The notes: generated from the sequence alone by a model not told the origin. A stretch of DNA of 64,000 nucleotides from Sphingobacterium sp. UGAL515B_05 (GCF_033097525.1 NZ_CP109907.1:1364001-1428000); one strand, 5' to 3'; counted from the first letter of the stretch, positions 18,779 to 27,672 are shown. A program made the numbers and translations.

Positions 18779-19969
18779 TTATAAGACTGGAATGGTAAAA
18801 TATGCTCCGAAAGCAAGACGGTTGTATTGACTCTTGGCCATATCCATATAGCTCTTATAATTGACCGTATTGCCAACATACCCCAAATAGAACCGAAGAT
18901 CCTGATTATGGAATGGCTTATGTTGCAAAGTCGCAAAGTACGTCCAGTTTTGACGAAAATTCTTACCCAACTGATCGTCATCGCGCGATCCAGCGATCTC
19001 GTACCCACCTTTTAAGGCTATTTCCCACTTTTTACTCAAAAATTGATCATAACGCAGTATGGCAGAACTATAGTTAACGTCTTTTGCTAACACTCGGTTC
19101 TCACCGGTTCTACCATAAAATTCATTGATTGCAGAAGATGCAATCAGCGCATGATCAACTGCGAAATAAGAATATTGCAAATCCAGGTACAGCATCTGTT
19201 TGGCCGTTTTGAATTTGTTCGCTAACGAAACGGCATGATTGGTATGCCCCTTCGCAAACTGTGAGACATTGTAGGACCACTTGGTATTGATTCTTTTTTC
19301 CATAAATGCTCCGACCCAAGTGAAATAACCTCCCATGGGCACAGCTGATCGTTCCAGATCACCAACAGCAAAACCATTTTTTGTATGAAGATCCATAAAA
19401 CTATCATTGGTCGTATTGTACACTTGCGCATGTAACGAATGATTTGGATTCACTTCATACGACAACATCCCACCTACAACAAAGAGGTTTAAGACGCGGT
19501 CGACATAGTCTGTGAACTTATATTCGTAAATAGGATTATTTTCAAACTCATAACTTCCCACCATCGCACTTTGCTTACCTGCTGTGATGGACCACTTCAA
19601 ATCTTTTCCAAACTTATACTTGATTAATGCCATGTCCAAGGCTCTGGATCCATTATCTTGACTCGTTGGAGCAAATGACCTATTCAAACGAAAACGCACT
19701 TTATACGACAGCCTATCATTGTATTCCCCGCTCATCAAAATACGGGCGTCATCAAGGTTTGCTTTTGCTTGAGACTCCCCCTCCCCATTGTCCGTTTGCA
19801 GACCTGCTCTTAACAGGACATCCAATTGAAATGATTTTGCTCGCGCGGGTTCTTTCAGTAACAAGCTGCTTCTTTGCGCCTGAACAGAGTCCGTTTGGAT
19901 CTGCTCCTGCGCATGCAATGATGCTATACTAATCCCCAGTGTTGTAAAAAGTGAAAGTGTTTTTTTCAT
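18779..19969 (-). CDS. Outer-membrane porin heading the urease operon
   Basis: A 396-residue beta-barrel protein with a Sec signal peptide (about residues 1-20, ending SLHAQ). The rest shows alternating hydrophobic and polar strands with aromatic belts, and it ends in a barrel-type strand, LAFGAYFTIPVL. It resembles the phosphate-selective porin O/P-like group of Bacteroidota (fold-level resemblance, not a specific call). It lies 37 bp upstream of ureA on the same strand with no terminator between them. This suggests a channel for urea, ammonium or nickel feeding the urease. Substrate is inference. No consensus -7 box was found in the 158-bp upstream gap. Confidence 0.8.
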   Translation of the reverse strand: MKKTLSLFTTLGISIASLHAQEQIQTDSVQAQRSSLLLKEPARAKSFQLDVLLRAGLQTDNGEGESQAKANLDDARILMSGEYNDRLSYKVRFRLNRSFAPTSQDNGSRALDMALIKYKFGKDLKWSITAGKQSAMVGSYEFENNPIYEYKFTDYVDRVLNLFVVGGMLSYEVNPNHSLHAQVYNTTNDSFMDLHTKNGFAVGDLERSAVPMGGYFTWVGAFMEKRINTKWSYNVSQFAKGHTNHAVSLANKFKTAKQMLYLDLQYSYFAVDHALIASSAINEFYGRTGENRVLAKDVNYSSAILRYDQFLSKKWEIALKGGYEIAGSRDDDQLGKNFRQNWTYFATLQHKPFHNQDLRFYLGYVGNTVNYKSYMDMAKSQYNRLAFGAYFTIPVL

Positions 19970-20127
19970 CCTTATGTTTTATTCCTATATGGTATGGAAG
20001 CAATCCCAAGATTTTCAAAACATCATTCGTTGCGAAAAATCAAGAAAGATTCCTGAGATATACCGATCTCTGGTACAAGTATATCACAGCCACCTAAAAA
20101 TGGAATAAGGATGAGATTAAAATGAAA

Positions 20128-21522
20128 TTAGAAAGGAGTTTTTGGGATGGTCACAACAACCAGAGTACCCTGACCTTCGGTAGAGCTGAGCACTAACTCA
20201 GCGCCATGCAGGTCAAAGATATTCTTGGCCAAAACAAGCCCCAAGCCGTTTCCATAGATATCACCGACATTGGATGCCCGGTAAAAGGAGGTAAAAATAT
20301 GTGGTTGGTCTTTTTTGGGTATGCCTATACCCTGATCAAATACTTTAATCGTAATATTTTTGCTATCGCTGCTAATTGCGACACCAACCTGTTGCCCCCG
20401 GCCATATTTAAATGCATTGGAAATAATATTGCTAAAGGCAATAAAAAACAGATCAGGATTGGCAGAAACAGTGAGTTCATCGCTGTCCTCGGGAATCTCC
20501 GTTAGATCAAAAGAAAGCTTCAGTTCTTTATGGATATTCTTTTCAGCGTTATAAATTTCATAGAGCAACTCGTCAATTCGAATAATTTCCTTATTATCCA
20601 CCTCGCCCTTAAAACCCATACGGGAAAGCTGTAGCAGATTATTGATGATCAACTCCATCTTATCCGCATATTTCGCGATGATCTCCAGGGAATAATAGGC
20701 TTCATGTTCTTTTGACAAGAGCTGTTGTGCCAATTCGGCTTCCCCACCAATAATCGTAAGCGGAGTTTTCAGGGAGTGGGAAGCATTTCCAATAAAGCTT
20801 TGTTGAGACTGAACCGAAATATCCAATCGGCTAAGCATTGAATTTAAGTTCGCAATCAAGACACCCAATTCATCTTTGCTATTGCTAAATTTACTAAAAA
20901 GGCGATGGTCTAAATGTGCGATATCAACTTTATCCAAATCATTATTGATATCCTTAATCGGTTTCAATAATCGATCTGCAAAGTAAAAAGACATCAGGAC
21001 AATCAGAAAAATTGCCAAAATGCCTCCTGTGATAAGCGTACGATCCAACTGACGCTGTTCATCATGACCGTAGTCGTCTATACCCTCCGATACAACAATC
21101 AGATTTTCATGATGGAGGTGATCCTGAAAAAAAACGGCTACAAATGCCGTCTTCCCATGCATATATCTGCCTTTCCCATTACGAATCACCTCTGTATAAA
21201 ATGTTTTCGGCATAGGAAGTTCAGGACGGAACTGAACGCTATCACTCCCTTTGGCAATCCGAATAAGGTGATCTGTTCCTTCAGATAATTGTTTCAGGTA
21301 TTTACGTTTAACCTGAATATAAAGTGCTCTATTTTCCTCTTTCTGATGCACAATGTGGTCGCCAACGATCACCGCATTCTCTTCTAGCCGATGAAAAAAT
21401 TTGGTCTGTAGACTGTCGTACGTGAAATAAGACACATAAATGGCAAAAACAACAAGCAACAGGGTGCTGATGATAGAAAATAGGAGAACTATTTTGGTCC
21501 TAATTTTCATGACGGATGACAT
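20128..21522 (-). CDS. Sensor histidine kinase
   Basis: A 464-residue membrane kinase of a two-component system. It has a transmembrane helix at about 10-32, a periplasmic sensor of about 130 residues, and a second helix at about 164-182. A HAMP segment follows, then the HisKA dimerisation domain with the phospho-acceptor His249 in NASHSLKTPLTIIGG. The ATP-binding domain has the N box (AFSNIISNAFKYG), DQGIGIP, and GNGLGLVLAKN. The start overlaps the response-regulator stop by 23 nt (11 nt if the second ATG at 21510 is used), so the two are coupled. It lies just upstream of the urease porin on the same strand; a link is possible but unproved. Confidence 0.92.
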   Translation of the reverse strand: MSSVMKIRTKIVLLFSIISTLLLVVFAIYVSYFTYDSLQTKFFHRLEENAVIVGDHIVHQKEENRALYIQVKRKYLKQLSEGTDHLIRIAKGSDSVQFRPELPMPKTFYTEVIRNGKGRYMHGKTAFVAVFFQDHLHHENLIVVSEGIDDYGHDEQRQLDRTLITGGILAIFLIVLMSFYFADRLLKPIKDINNDLDKVDIAHLDHRLFSKFSNSKDELGVLIANLNSMLSRLDISVQSQQSFIGNASHSLKTPLTIIGGEAELAQQLLSKEHEAYYSLEIIAKYADKMELIINNLLQLSRMGFKGEVDNKEIIRIDELLYEIYNAEKNIHKELKLSFDLTEIPEDSDELTVSANPDLFFIAFSNIISNAFKYGRGQQVGVAISSDSKNITIKVFDQGIGIPKKDQPHIFTSFYRASNVGDIYGNGLGLVLAKNIFDLHGAELVLSSTEGQGTLVVVTIPKTPF

Positions 21523-22180
21523 AGCCCATACCGATCACCGTATGGATAAGTTTACGTGAAAATTGTTTATCGATCTTTTTGCGCAAGTAATTTACATACA
21601 CATCAACAACATTGGTACTTAAGTCAACATCCATACCCCATACTTCTTCCAAGATATCGATCCGGCTCAATACCTTATTTCGGTTGAGCATTAAAAATTC
21701 AAGTAAACGAAATTCCGTTGCGGTAAGAATAATAGGCGAATTGGCTCGCTGGACGGATTTGCTGTCTCTATCCAATTGAAGATCGTCAAATACCAATATA
21801 TTTTTCTGCTCGGTAACAGTTTTAGATTTCCGGCTATAACGATTGATCCGCGCCTTTAGTTCTTCCAAACGAAAAGGTTTGGTTAGGTAATCATCCGCAT
21901 CCCTATCAAATGCTTCCACAATATCCTCCGTCTGATTCAATGCCGTAAGGATAATAATCGGAACCTCATTATTGGACATTCGGATATTTTTACAAACATC
22001 CAGACCATTCATTCCAGGCAACATCACATCCAATAAAATAAGGTCATAGTGATTCAGTCCAGCCATTTTTAGACCAGTATAACCATCCATTGCGATGCTT
22101 ATATGATAACCCTCATCTTTTAAGCCCCTTTCGATCAGCGATATGACGGATGGTTCATCCTCTATAAGTAACAGTTCCAC
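21500..22180 (-). CDS. OmpR-family response regulator
   Basis: A 226-residue DNA-binding response regulator. The receiver domain (about 1-115) has the acidic pair ED at residues 7-8, the phospho-acceptor Asp51 in LILLDVMLPGMNG, and the conserved Lys in DYLTKPF. The C-terminal winged helix (about 130-226) shows ILTATEFRLLEFLMLNRNKVLSR and VDVYVNYLRKKID. It overlaps the kinase gene and is the first gene of the pair. A perfect -7 box lies 45 bp upstream. Targets are unknown; the urease-porin operon directly downstream is a candidate. Confidence 0.93.
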   Translation of the reverse strand: MELLLIEDEPSVISLIERGLKDEGYHISIAMDGYTGLKMAGLNHYDLILLDVMLPGMNGLDVCKNIRMSNNEVPIIILTALNQTEDIVEAFDRDADDYLTKPFRLEELKARINRYSRKSKTVTEQKNILVFDDLQLDRDSKSVQRANSPIILTATEFRLLEFLMLNRNKVLSRIDILEEVWGMDVDLSTNVVDVYVNYLRKKIDKQFSRKLIHTVIGMGYVIRHEN

Positions 22181-22224
22181 AGCTATCCTTTTTAATCAGT
22201 AAAAAATTCGAGGTTTGTAAAATA

Positions 22225-22232
22225 CAAAATTA
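22225..22232 (-). promoter_or_regulatory. Predicted -7 box of the two-component operon
   Basis: TAATTTTG on the minus strand matches TAnnTTTG and ends 44 nt before the response-regulator ATG. No clear -33 TTG is seen. Confidence 0.4.
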
Positions 22233-22401
22233 ATATTTCACCTTTCCTTTAAACACACTATATAAGATTTATTTTCACCACTTCTTGACGATTATCTGAT
22301 ATTCGTGATCAAAACAAATCAAAATACCCTCAAAAATGTCTCTTTTTGAAAGAATCTCATCAAATAACGAAAGATTATTTCAAAAACCAGTCTAATTTCA
22401 A

Positions 22402-22409
22402 TATTTTTG
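22402..22409 (+). promoter_or_regulatory. Predicted -7 box of the WG-repeat gene
   Basis: TATTTTTG matches TAnnTTTG and ends 17 nt before the ATG at 22427. No -33 TTG at the proper spacing. It supports the 22427 start over an upstream in-frame TTG. Confidence 0.45.
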
Positions 22410-22426
22410 TATTTCAAAATCACACG

Positions 22427-23830
22427 ATGAAGCAATTTTTCCTTTGTTTAACCTTAACGTTAATGCTGTTTGTCAACCAAGCTGACGCGCAACAAAAATT
22501 GTATAAGATTTTTTACCAATTTGCTGACCCTGAAACCGGAACTGATACCGCCGCTTCCGAATTTATAAAAATATTGGCCGGAAATAAAGAGACATTAATG
22601 CACGCTTTTATTAGCAAAGACCAGATGCGGATTGAAAATTTGCTTTTCGGCAAATCGATACAGATTAGCAATATCTCCGAAGGTAGTTCTTTTCTGCTGA
22701 ATGAAATAAATAAAACCTACACCCCAACAGAACTGGCCACCGGCAAACTCATTGAGACTGGCACAAATGAAGGCGATAATTATGCCTATTCGGGGGATTT
22801 TGAGATCAGTTTAGTTCCTAATCAGAAGAAAATAATTGCCGGAATTACCTGCGAAAAAGCAACATTCAATCTAACAGGTAGCCACGATCCACAAACGGAA
22901 ATTACCGTTTGGTATGCACCCAACTTACCAAAGTTATACTGGGGCACTTACGATTATCTCGAAAAAGTGCCGGGGGCAGCGCTCTATATCGGGTCGGCCG
23001 GGCTCGGAATTCAAGCGACCAAGGTAGAAGAATTAACATTCGACAAATCACTCTTTGAAATTCCAGCGGATTATGAAGAAGGAGAACCTATTGAGGAAGC
23101 TGTAGATTCCACGCTAAACGACCATCTATCTTGGTATCAAGATTCCAATACAGCATATTTTGGTGTACAGGACAATTTAGGAAACAAATTAACACCAGCA
23201 AAGTATACGGCAATATATAGCTATGTAGGAGACTATGCCATCGTAAATGATGCAGCACAAATGTTTGGCTTAATAGACATACACGGTAAAGAAGTTATTC
23301 CTTGTCAATATGAATCGCTCAGTTTAGAAACCGAAGGTGGTCCAGTGGTTTACATGAGCGATCTTAAGTATGGACTGTTGGATACAAACGGTAAAATATT
23401 GCTGCAGGCCAAATATGACTTTATTTCAGTTCCTAGCCCAGAATATGCACTTTTTACGGAAGGAGAACATACGGGTATCATGGATCAAAAAGGCGCTGTT
23501 TTACTTCCTGCCAAATATGAAACCATTTCGGATTATCGCGATAACCTCGCGTTAATTCTAGTCAACCAATCCTACCAGCTTATTAATAAAACGGGGCATA
23601 ATCAACTTAAAACCGATTATGAGTTCCTATCGTTTGCGGGTGAAAGACTTCTACTGGCATTTAATGACAATAAATATGGGTACATTGATTACACCGGAAA
23701 AGTCATTGTTCCATTTAAATTACAAAATGCCCAAGCTTTTGAAAACGGGCTAGCGCTTGTAACGGAGGATCTAGAGAATTTTTACTATATTGACGCAAAA
23801 GGGAAGTTTATCAAGAAATATGAAGAGTAA
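22427..23830 (+). CDS. Exported WG-repeat protein with GLPGLI-like N domain
   Basis: A 467-residue secreted protein. The signal peptide is MKQFFLCLTLTLMLFVNQADA. Residues about 25-215 resemble the GLPGLI/DUF4412-type domain of Bacteroidota: substrate-like phrases ITVWYAPNLPKLYWG and GLGIQATKVEE. Residues about 245-460 hold five or six WG-type repeats, e.g. KYGLLDTNGKILLQAKYDFIS and KYGYIDYTGKVIVPFKL, which should form a beta-rich solenoid or propeller used for binding. No catalytic motif. The start at 22427 gives a proper signal peptide. Its stop overlaps the start of the next gene by 11 nt. Role unknown, envelope or extracellular location likely. Confidence 0.82.
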   Translation: MKQFFLCLTLTLMLFVNQADAQQKLYKIFYQFADPETGTDTAASEFIKILAGNKETLMHAFISKDQMRIENLLFGKSIQISNISEGSSFLLNEINKTYTPTELATGKLIETGTNEGDNYAYSGDFEISLVPNQKKIIAGITCEKATFNLTGSHDPQTEITVWYAPNLPKLYWGTYDYLEKVPGAALYIGSAGLGIQATKVEELTFDKSLFEIPADYEEGEPIEEAVDSTLNDHLSWYQDSNTAYFGVQDNLGNKLTPAKYTAIYSYVGDYAIVNDAAQMFGLIDIHGKEVIPCQYESLSLETEGGPVVYMSDLKYGLLDTNGKILLQAKYDFISVPSPEYALFTEGEHTGIMDQKGAVLLPAKYETISDYRDNLALILVNQSYQLINKTGHNQLKTDYEFLSFAGERLLLAFNDNKYGYIDYTGKVIVPFKLQNAQAFENGLALVTEDLENFYYIDAKGKFIKKYEE

Positions 23831-24260
23831 TCCACAGACATTCCACTTGTCGACATTGCATCGTGGAAAATACATGTTAATCTTGCTGATTTCAATCTTT
23901 TTGATCGGTATGGGAATGTCTAAAGTTCCCATACAGGAAATTCTCAAGATTATTATTGCTCTTTTAATGATTCCTTTAGCACTGTATCTGGCCATAAAGT
24001 CTTCGACTTTGTCATCGACTTGGGTCTTGGATGAGGATACACTTCAGATAAGCAACGCTAAAAAAACAATCGTTTTCCCTTTGCATAATATTTCTCATAT
24101 CAGGAATCTCAAACGTTCTGGCGGCAACCTGATCATTATCAACCAAAACAAAGGGCCAGCCTTCCGTACCTGGCGCAACAAATTATTTCAAAAGGAAGAT
24201 GATCTTCCCCTGCTAACGGAAGCCCTAAAGGACGCTGACATCGAATATTACGACCTATAA
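23820..24260 (+). CDS. Small membrane protein, unknown function
   Basis: A 146-residue protein with two transmembrane helices (about residues 19-37 and 42-60) and a cytoplasmic C-terminal half with a PH-like or DUF-type beta pattern (STWVLDEDTLQISN, TIVFPLHNISHIRNL). I do not recognise a named family. The ATG at 23820 overlaps the stop of the WG-repeat gene by 11 nt, which points to translational coupling. The upstream in-frame TTG is unlikely. Followed by the Crp-type operator region of the sulfur operon. Confidence 0.65.
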   Translation: MKSNPQTFHLSTLHRGKYMLILLISIFLIGMGMSKVPIQEILKIIIALLMIPLALYLAIKSSTLSSTWVLDEDTLQISNAKKTIVFPLHNISHIRNLKRSGGNLIIINQNKGPAFRTWRNKLFQKEDDLPLLTEALKDADIEYYDL

Positions 24261-24276
24261 ATTCTTTATTCCTTCG

Positions 24277-24320
24277 GTAACATTTGTTACAGGCTTTTGC
24301 AAAGGCAGTATGTACCTTTG
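24277..24320 (+). promoter_or_regulatory. Crp/Fnr-like operator and -7 box of the sulfur operon
   Basis: The perfect palindrome GTAACATTTGTTAC (24277-24290) is of Crp/Fnr half-site type. A perfect -7 box, TACCTTTG (24313-24320), follows, and the ATG is 23 nt further on. With a start site about 4 nt after the box, the palindrome centre lies near -40, the class II activator position. No separate -33 TTG at the normal spacing is present. The regulator gene is not in this window. Confidence 0.55.
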
Positions 24321-24343
24321 TAACATCACTTAAGAACAATGTT

Positions 24344-24904
24344 ATGCTATTGGAATACATCAAACAACCATGGCCCTGGTATATTTCAGGACCTTTAATT
24401 GCACTGGTCATGTACCTGCTGCTCAAACAGGGAAAGGATTTTGGCATGTCCAATAATCTGCGCACCATGTGTACTGTATTGGGGGCCGGAAAAACTTCCT
24501 CTTTTTTCAGATTCGACTGGAAGACCCAGTCATGGAATTTATTGGTAGTACTCGGGACAGCTATTGGCGGTTTTATTGCACATCATTTTCTGAGCGACGG
24601 CACTGCAAGCCAGATTAATTCCAAAAGTGTTGCCGACTTAAAAGAGCTGGGTATTATCGACCATCTACAAGGCTACCTTCCTGAATCCATTTTCATTTTC
24701 GACGGATCTTTGTTTCAGTTTCTACTTTTAAGTATTGGCGGTCTATTGATTGGGTTTGGAACCCGCTATGCTGGTGGATGTTCATCTGGCCATGCTATTT
24801 CTGGACTTAGCAATTTTCAGCTTCCTTCTTTGATCGCCGTTATAGGTTTCTTCCTAGGTGGGATCATCATGGTTCATTTTTTATTCCCGCTAATTTTCGC
24901 ATAA
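24344..24904 (+). CDS. YeeE/YedE (TsuA-like) transporter, N-terminal half
   Basis: A 186-residue membrane protein of the YeeE/YedE sulfur-transport family. Helices lie at about 13-30, 63-80, 115-135 and 158-180. The signature loop is FGTRYAGGCSSGHAISGLSNFQ (about 137-158), whose Cys lies in the thiosulfate path in characterised TsuA. In many bacteria this family is one polypeptide; here two halves are separate genes, the second starting on the base after this stop. The ATG at 24344 is chosen over an in-frame TTG that would lie inside the Crp operator. First gene of a four-gene sulfur operon. Confidence 0.85.
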   Translation: MLLEYIKQPWPWYISGPLIALVMYLLLKQGKDFGMSNNLRTMCTVLGAGKTSSFFRFDWKTQSWNLLVVLGTAIGGFIAHHFLSDGTASQINSKSVADLKELGIIDHLQGYLPESIFIFDGSLFQFLLLSIGGLLIGFGTRYAGGCSSGHAISGLSNFQLPSLIAVIGFFLGGIIMVHFLFPLIFA

Positions 24905-25318
24905 ATGAAAGCACTAAAATTTATTTTCATCGGTATATTGTTTGGAATCATCTTATACAAATCAGAAGCCGCATCATGGTATAGAATCTACGAAATGTTT
25001 CAATTTCGTTCCTTTCATATGTATGGGATTATCGGTACAGCACTGACCACAGCAATTATAATCGTACAAATCATCAAGAGAAAACAAATCAAAGATAGTA
25101 ACGGGATGCAAATAGCAATCCATGATAAAGACAAAAGTATTACACGATACCTACTCGGGGGAACAATCTTTGGCTTAGGCTGGGCATTGACAGGCGCTTG
25201 TCCGGGACCAATGTTTGCCCTAATCGGTGTCGGTTATTGGACTATAGGAATCGTCTTGCTTTTTGCTCTGTTGGGTACTTGGCTTTATGGAGTCTTGCGC
25301 AATAAGTTGCCGCACTAG
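24905..25318 (+). CDS. YeeE/YedE transporter, C-terminal half
   Basis: A 137-residue membrane protein with about four helices. The family motif is GLGWALTGACPGPMFALIGVGYW (about 94-116), with the second conserved Cys. Together with the preceding gene it makes a full YeeE/YedE-type pore; stop and start codons abut, so stoichiometric translation is likely. The expected substrate is thiosulfate or another sulfur anion, from family knowledge. An 85-bp gap follows before the TauE gene, with no terminator seen. Confidence 0.85.
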   Translation: MKALKFIFIGILFGIILYKSEAASWYRIYEMFQFRSFHMYGIIGTALTTAIIIVQIIKRKQIKDSNGMQIAIHDKDKSITRYLLGGTIFGLGWALTGACPGPMFALIGVGYWTIGIVLLFALLGTWLYGVLRNKLPH

Positions 25319-25403
25319 TTTTAACAAACTACTTTAGACCAAATTACCTCATATACGCGCAATCTGAGGCCTGTACCACTAGTTAAAATTTTAGAAAGAG
25401 AAA

Positions 25404-26219
25404 ATGGAATTAATATTTATAGCTGGTTTTATATTAGCTGTTCTGGTCGGCCTGTCAATGGGTTTGATGGGTAGCGGCGGAAGTATTCTAACATTGCCAA
25501 TATTTGTTTATATTTTTCATATAGAACCTCAATATGCATTGGACTATTCGTTGTTTTCTATTGGAATATTAGCCTTGGTCGGATCAATTTCTCCGTTGAA
25601 AAAAAGAGAAATTGACCTGAAAACTACGGCCATTTTTCTCTTTCCATCGCTAATTTCGGTCTATTTGACCAAGCGTTATCTCCTTGTAGCCATACCAGAG
25701 TCATTCCACCTTGGCGAGATAGCGATCTCCAGAAACCATATCATCATGCTCCTTTTCTCGATTGTGATTCTGATTTCTGCGACAGCAATGGTACGAAGAC
25801 GTAAACAGGTTCAGCACAATCGATTCAGAGGTGGAATTGGTCAGATTTTCAACGTTGTCCTCGTCGGACTGCTCGTCGGTATCATGACTGGCCTGATCGG
25901 TGCAGGAGGAGGCTTTATCATTGTACCGGCCCTCGTATTACTCTTAGGAATTCCACTTAAGCAGGCCATTGCCACCTCGTTGTTTATCATCGGGTTAAAC
26001 GCCTCATTCGGTTTGATCGCGAATTATCAGTTCCTGGAACATATGAATTGGTTTATATTGGTTACCTTTACGTTAATCACTTTAATAGGCCTCCAAATTG
26101 GTTCCAAATGGAAAGACAAATTAGATGCGGCAAAATTGAAAGGTATTTTTGGGTACTTTTTAATTAGTATCGGCATCCTAATATTTGCTTTCGAATTCAT
26201 TCAATTTGTAAATTATTAA
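25404..26219 (+). CDS. TauE/SafE-family sulfite exporter-like permease
   Basis: A 271-residue inner-membrane protein with about eight helices. Family motifs: GLSMGLMGSGGSILTLPIFVYI near residue 15 and, in the second repeat, GIMTGLIGAGGGFIIVPALVLL near 155, the duplicated G-x-x-G-x-G-G-G loops. Family members export sulfite or sulfoacetate, or take up related anions. In this operon with persulfide-oxidising CstB, sulfite export is the natural role: CstB-type enzymes yield thiosulfate or sulfite. It ends 11 bp before the CstB-like gene. Confidence 0.87.
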   Translation: MELIFIAGFILAVLVGLSMGLMGSGGSILTLPIFVYIFHIEPQYALDYSLFSIGILALVGSISPLKKREIDLKTTAIFLFPSLISVYLTKRYLLVAIPESFHLGEIAISRNHIIMLLFSIVILISATAMVRRRKQVQHNRFRGGIGQIFNVVLVGLLVGIMTGLIGAGGGFIIVPALVLLLGIPLKQAIATSLFIIGLNASFGLIANYQFLEHMNWFILVTFTLITLIGLQIGSKWKDKLDAAKLKGIFGYFLISIGILIFAFEFIQFVNY

Positions 26220-26230
26220 AATCACACGTT

Positions 26231-27628
26231 ATGTTTTTTCAACACATTTTTGAGTCATCTTTAGCACATTCGAGTTATATCATTGGTTGTCAAGCCAAGG
26301 GTGTAGCGCTAGTCATTGACCCTAAAAGAGATGTAGACAGCTATCTTGAGATTGCACAAAAGAATAATCTGACCATAACCCATATTGCGGAAACGCATAT
26401 ACATGCCGACTACCTTTCAGGTACGCTAGAATTAGCCGCATTGACAGGCGCCCAACCTTATCTATCTGATGAAGGTGGAAAAGATTGGCAATATGAATTT
26501 CCACATATTGGATTAAAACATGGAGATCAATTTCAAGTTGGAAATCTGATTTTCCAAGTTATCCATACCCCCGGACATACGCCCGAGAGTATCAGTTTTA
26601 TATTGATTGATACGCCTGCAACCATGGAGCCAGTCATGATATTTACAGGTGATTTTGTATTTGTTGGAGATATCGGACGCCCAGATCTGTTAGAAAATGC
26701 AGCCGGAATGATCGGAACCAAGGAAATTGGAGCCCACCAAATGTACCGATCGTTGCAACATTTCTTGGCTCTACCTGATCATATTCAAGTATGGCCCGCA
26801 CATGGGGCCGGATCCGCGTGTGGAAAGGCGCTAGGCGCCGTTCCGAGTTCAACAGTTGGTTATGAAAAAATACGAAACTGGGCGCTTCAATACCAAAACA
26901 ACGAAACAGCCTTTGTGGAAGAGCTATTATCAGGACAGCCCGAACCGCCACGCTATTTTGCCATGATGAAAAAACTCAACAAAATAGCACGGCCTTTGCA
27001 AACAGCAGTTCCTCAGTACAACAAGTTAACGAACGAAACTTTTCTGGATTTATACCACAAAGGAACAACTATCATTGATACACGCCATAAGTTTGAGTTT
27101 GCCAAAGGATATCTCCCCAATAGCATCAATATTCAGAACAACAAAACGTTTAATACCTGGGCTGGTTGGATACTTAATTACATGGATCCTTTTATACTCA
27201 TTGTAGAGGAAAGCCAATTGGACGACATTGCCCGCAAGCTTATGCGCATTGGATTGGATCATGTTGCTGGATATGTTACGCCTGATACGATTCCTCATTT
27301 GGGGATTCCATTGGAACATCAGCAACTCATCGGTTTCGAGGAGATGAATAGTGTATTGGGCAAATCCGATATCCAAATACTTGATGTGCGCAATGCCAGT
27401 GAGTTTGAAGAGGGGCATTTACCGCATGCGACTCATATCTTTGTCGGTACAATTGCAGACAATCTTAACCAAATTGACCGAAGCAAACAGCTGTACCTGC
27501 ACTGTCAGTCCGGAGACCGCGCAACCATAGCAGCATCCATATTGGCGAAAAACGGTATTAAGGACGTCAAAATTTATAGTCCTTCCATCAATGAATGGAA
27601 ATTAAAGGGCGGAACTTTGGTACAATAA
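26231..27628 (+). CDS. CstB-like persulfide dioxygenase-rhodanese
   Basis: A 465-residue sulfur-detoxification enzyme. The N-terminal metallo-beta-lactamase domain (about 1-245) has the iron site in ETHIHADYLSGT (His-x-His-x-Asp, residues 57-61), HTPGHTPES near 117 and FTGDFVFVGDIGRPDL near 138, as in ETHE1/CstB dioxygenases. A middle rhodanese-like domain (about 270-365) lacks a catalytic Cys. The C-terminal rhodanese (about 370-465) has the active-site Cys near 425 in LYLHCQSGDRA. This three-part order matches CstB of Staphylococcus, which turns persulfides into thiosulfate. It is the last gene of the operon, followed by a bidirectional terminator. Confidence 0.87.
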   Translation: MFFQHIFESSLAHSSYIIGCQAKGVALVIDPKRDVDSYLEIAQKNNLTITHIAETHIHADYLSGTLELAALTGAQPYLSDEGGKDWQYEFPHIGLKHGDQFQVGNLIFQVIHTPGHTPESISFILIDTPATMEPVMIFTGDFVFVGDIGRPDLLENAAGMIGTKEIGAHQMYRSLQHFLALPDHIQVWPAHGAGSACGKALGAVPSSTVGYEKIRNWALQYQNNETAFVEELLSGQPEPPRYFAMMKKLNKIARPLQTAVPQYNKLTNETFLDLYHKGTTIIDTRHKFEFAKGYLPNSINIQNNKTFNTWAGWILNYMDPFILIVEESQLDDIARKLMRIGLDHVAGYVTPDTIPHLGIPLEHQQLIGFEEMNSVLGKSDIQILDVRNASEFEEGHLPHATHIFVGTIADNLNQIDRSKQLYLHCQSGDRATIAASILAKNGIKDVKIYSPSINEWKLKGGTLVQ

Positions 27629-27635
27629 CCTATAT

Positions 27636-27672
27636 AAAAAGATCCCAGGATAAATATTCCTGGGATCTTTTT
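27636..27672. terminator. Bidirectional terminator after the sulfur operon
   Basis: A perfect 15-bp inverted repeat: AAAAAGATCCCAGGA (27636-27650) and its complement at 27658-27672, 7-nt loop, with T runs on both strands. It separates the CstB-like gene from the convergent membrane-protein gene. Confidence 0.88.
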
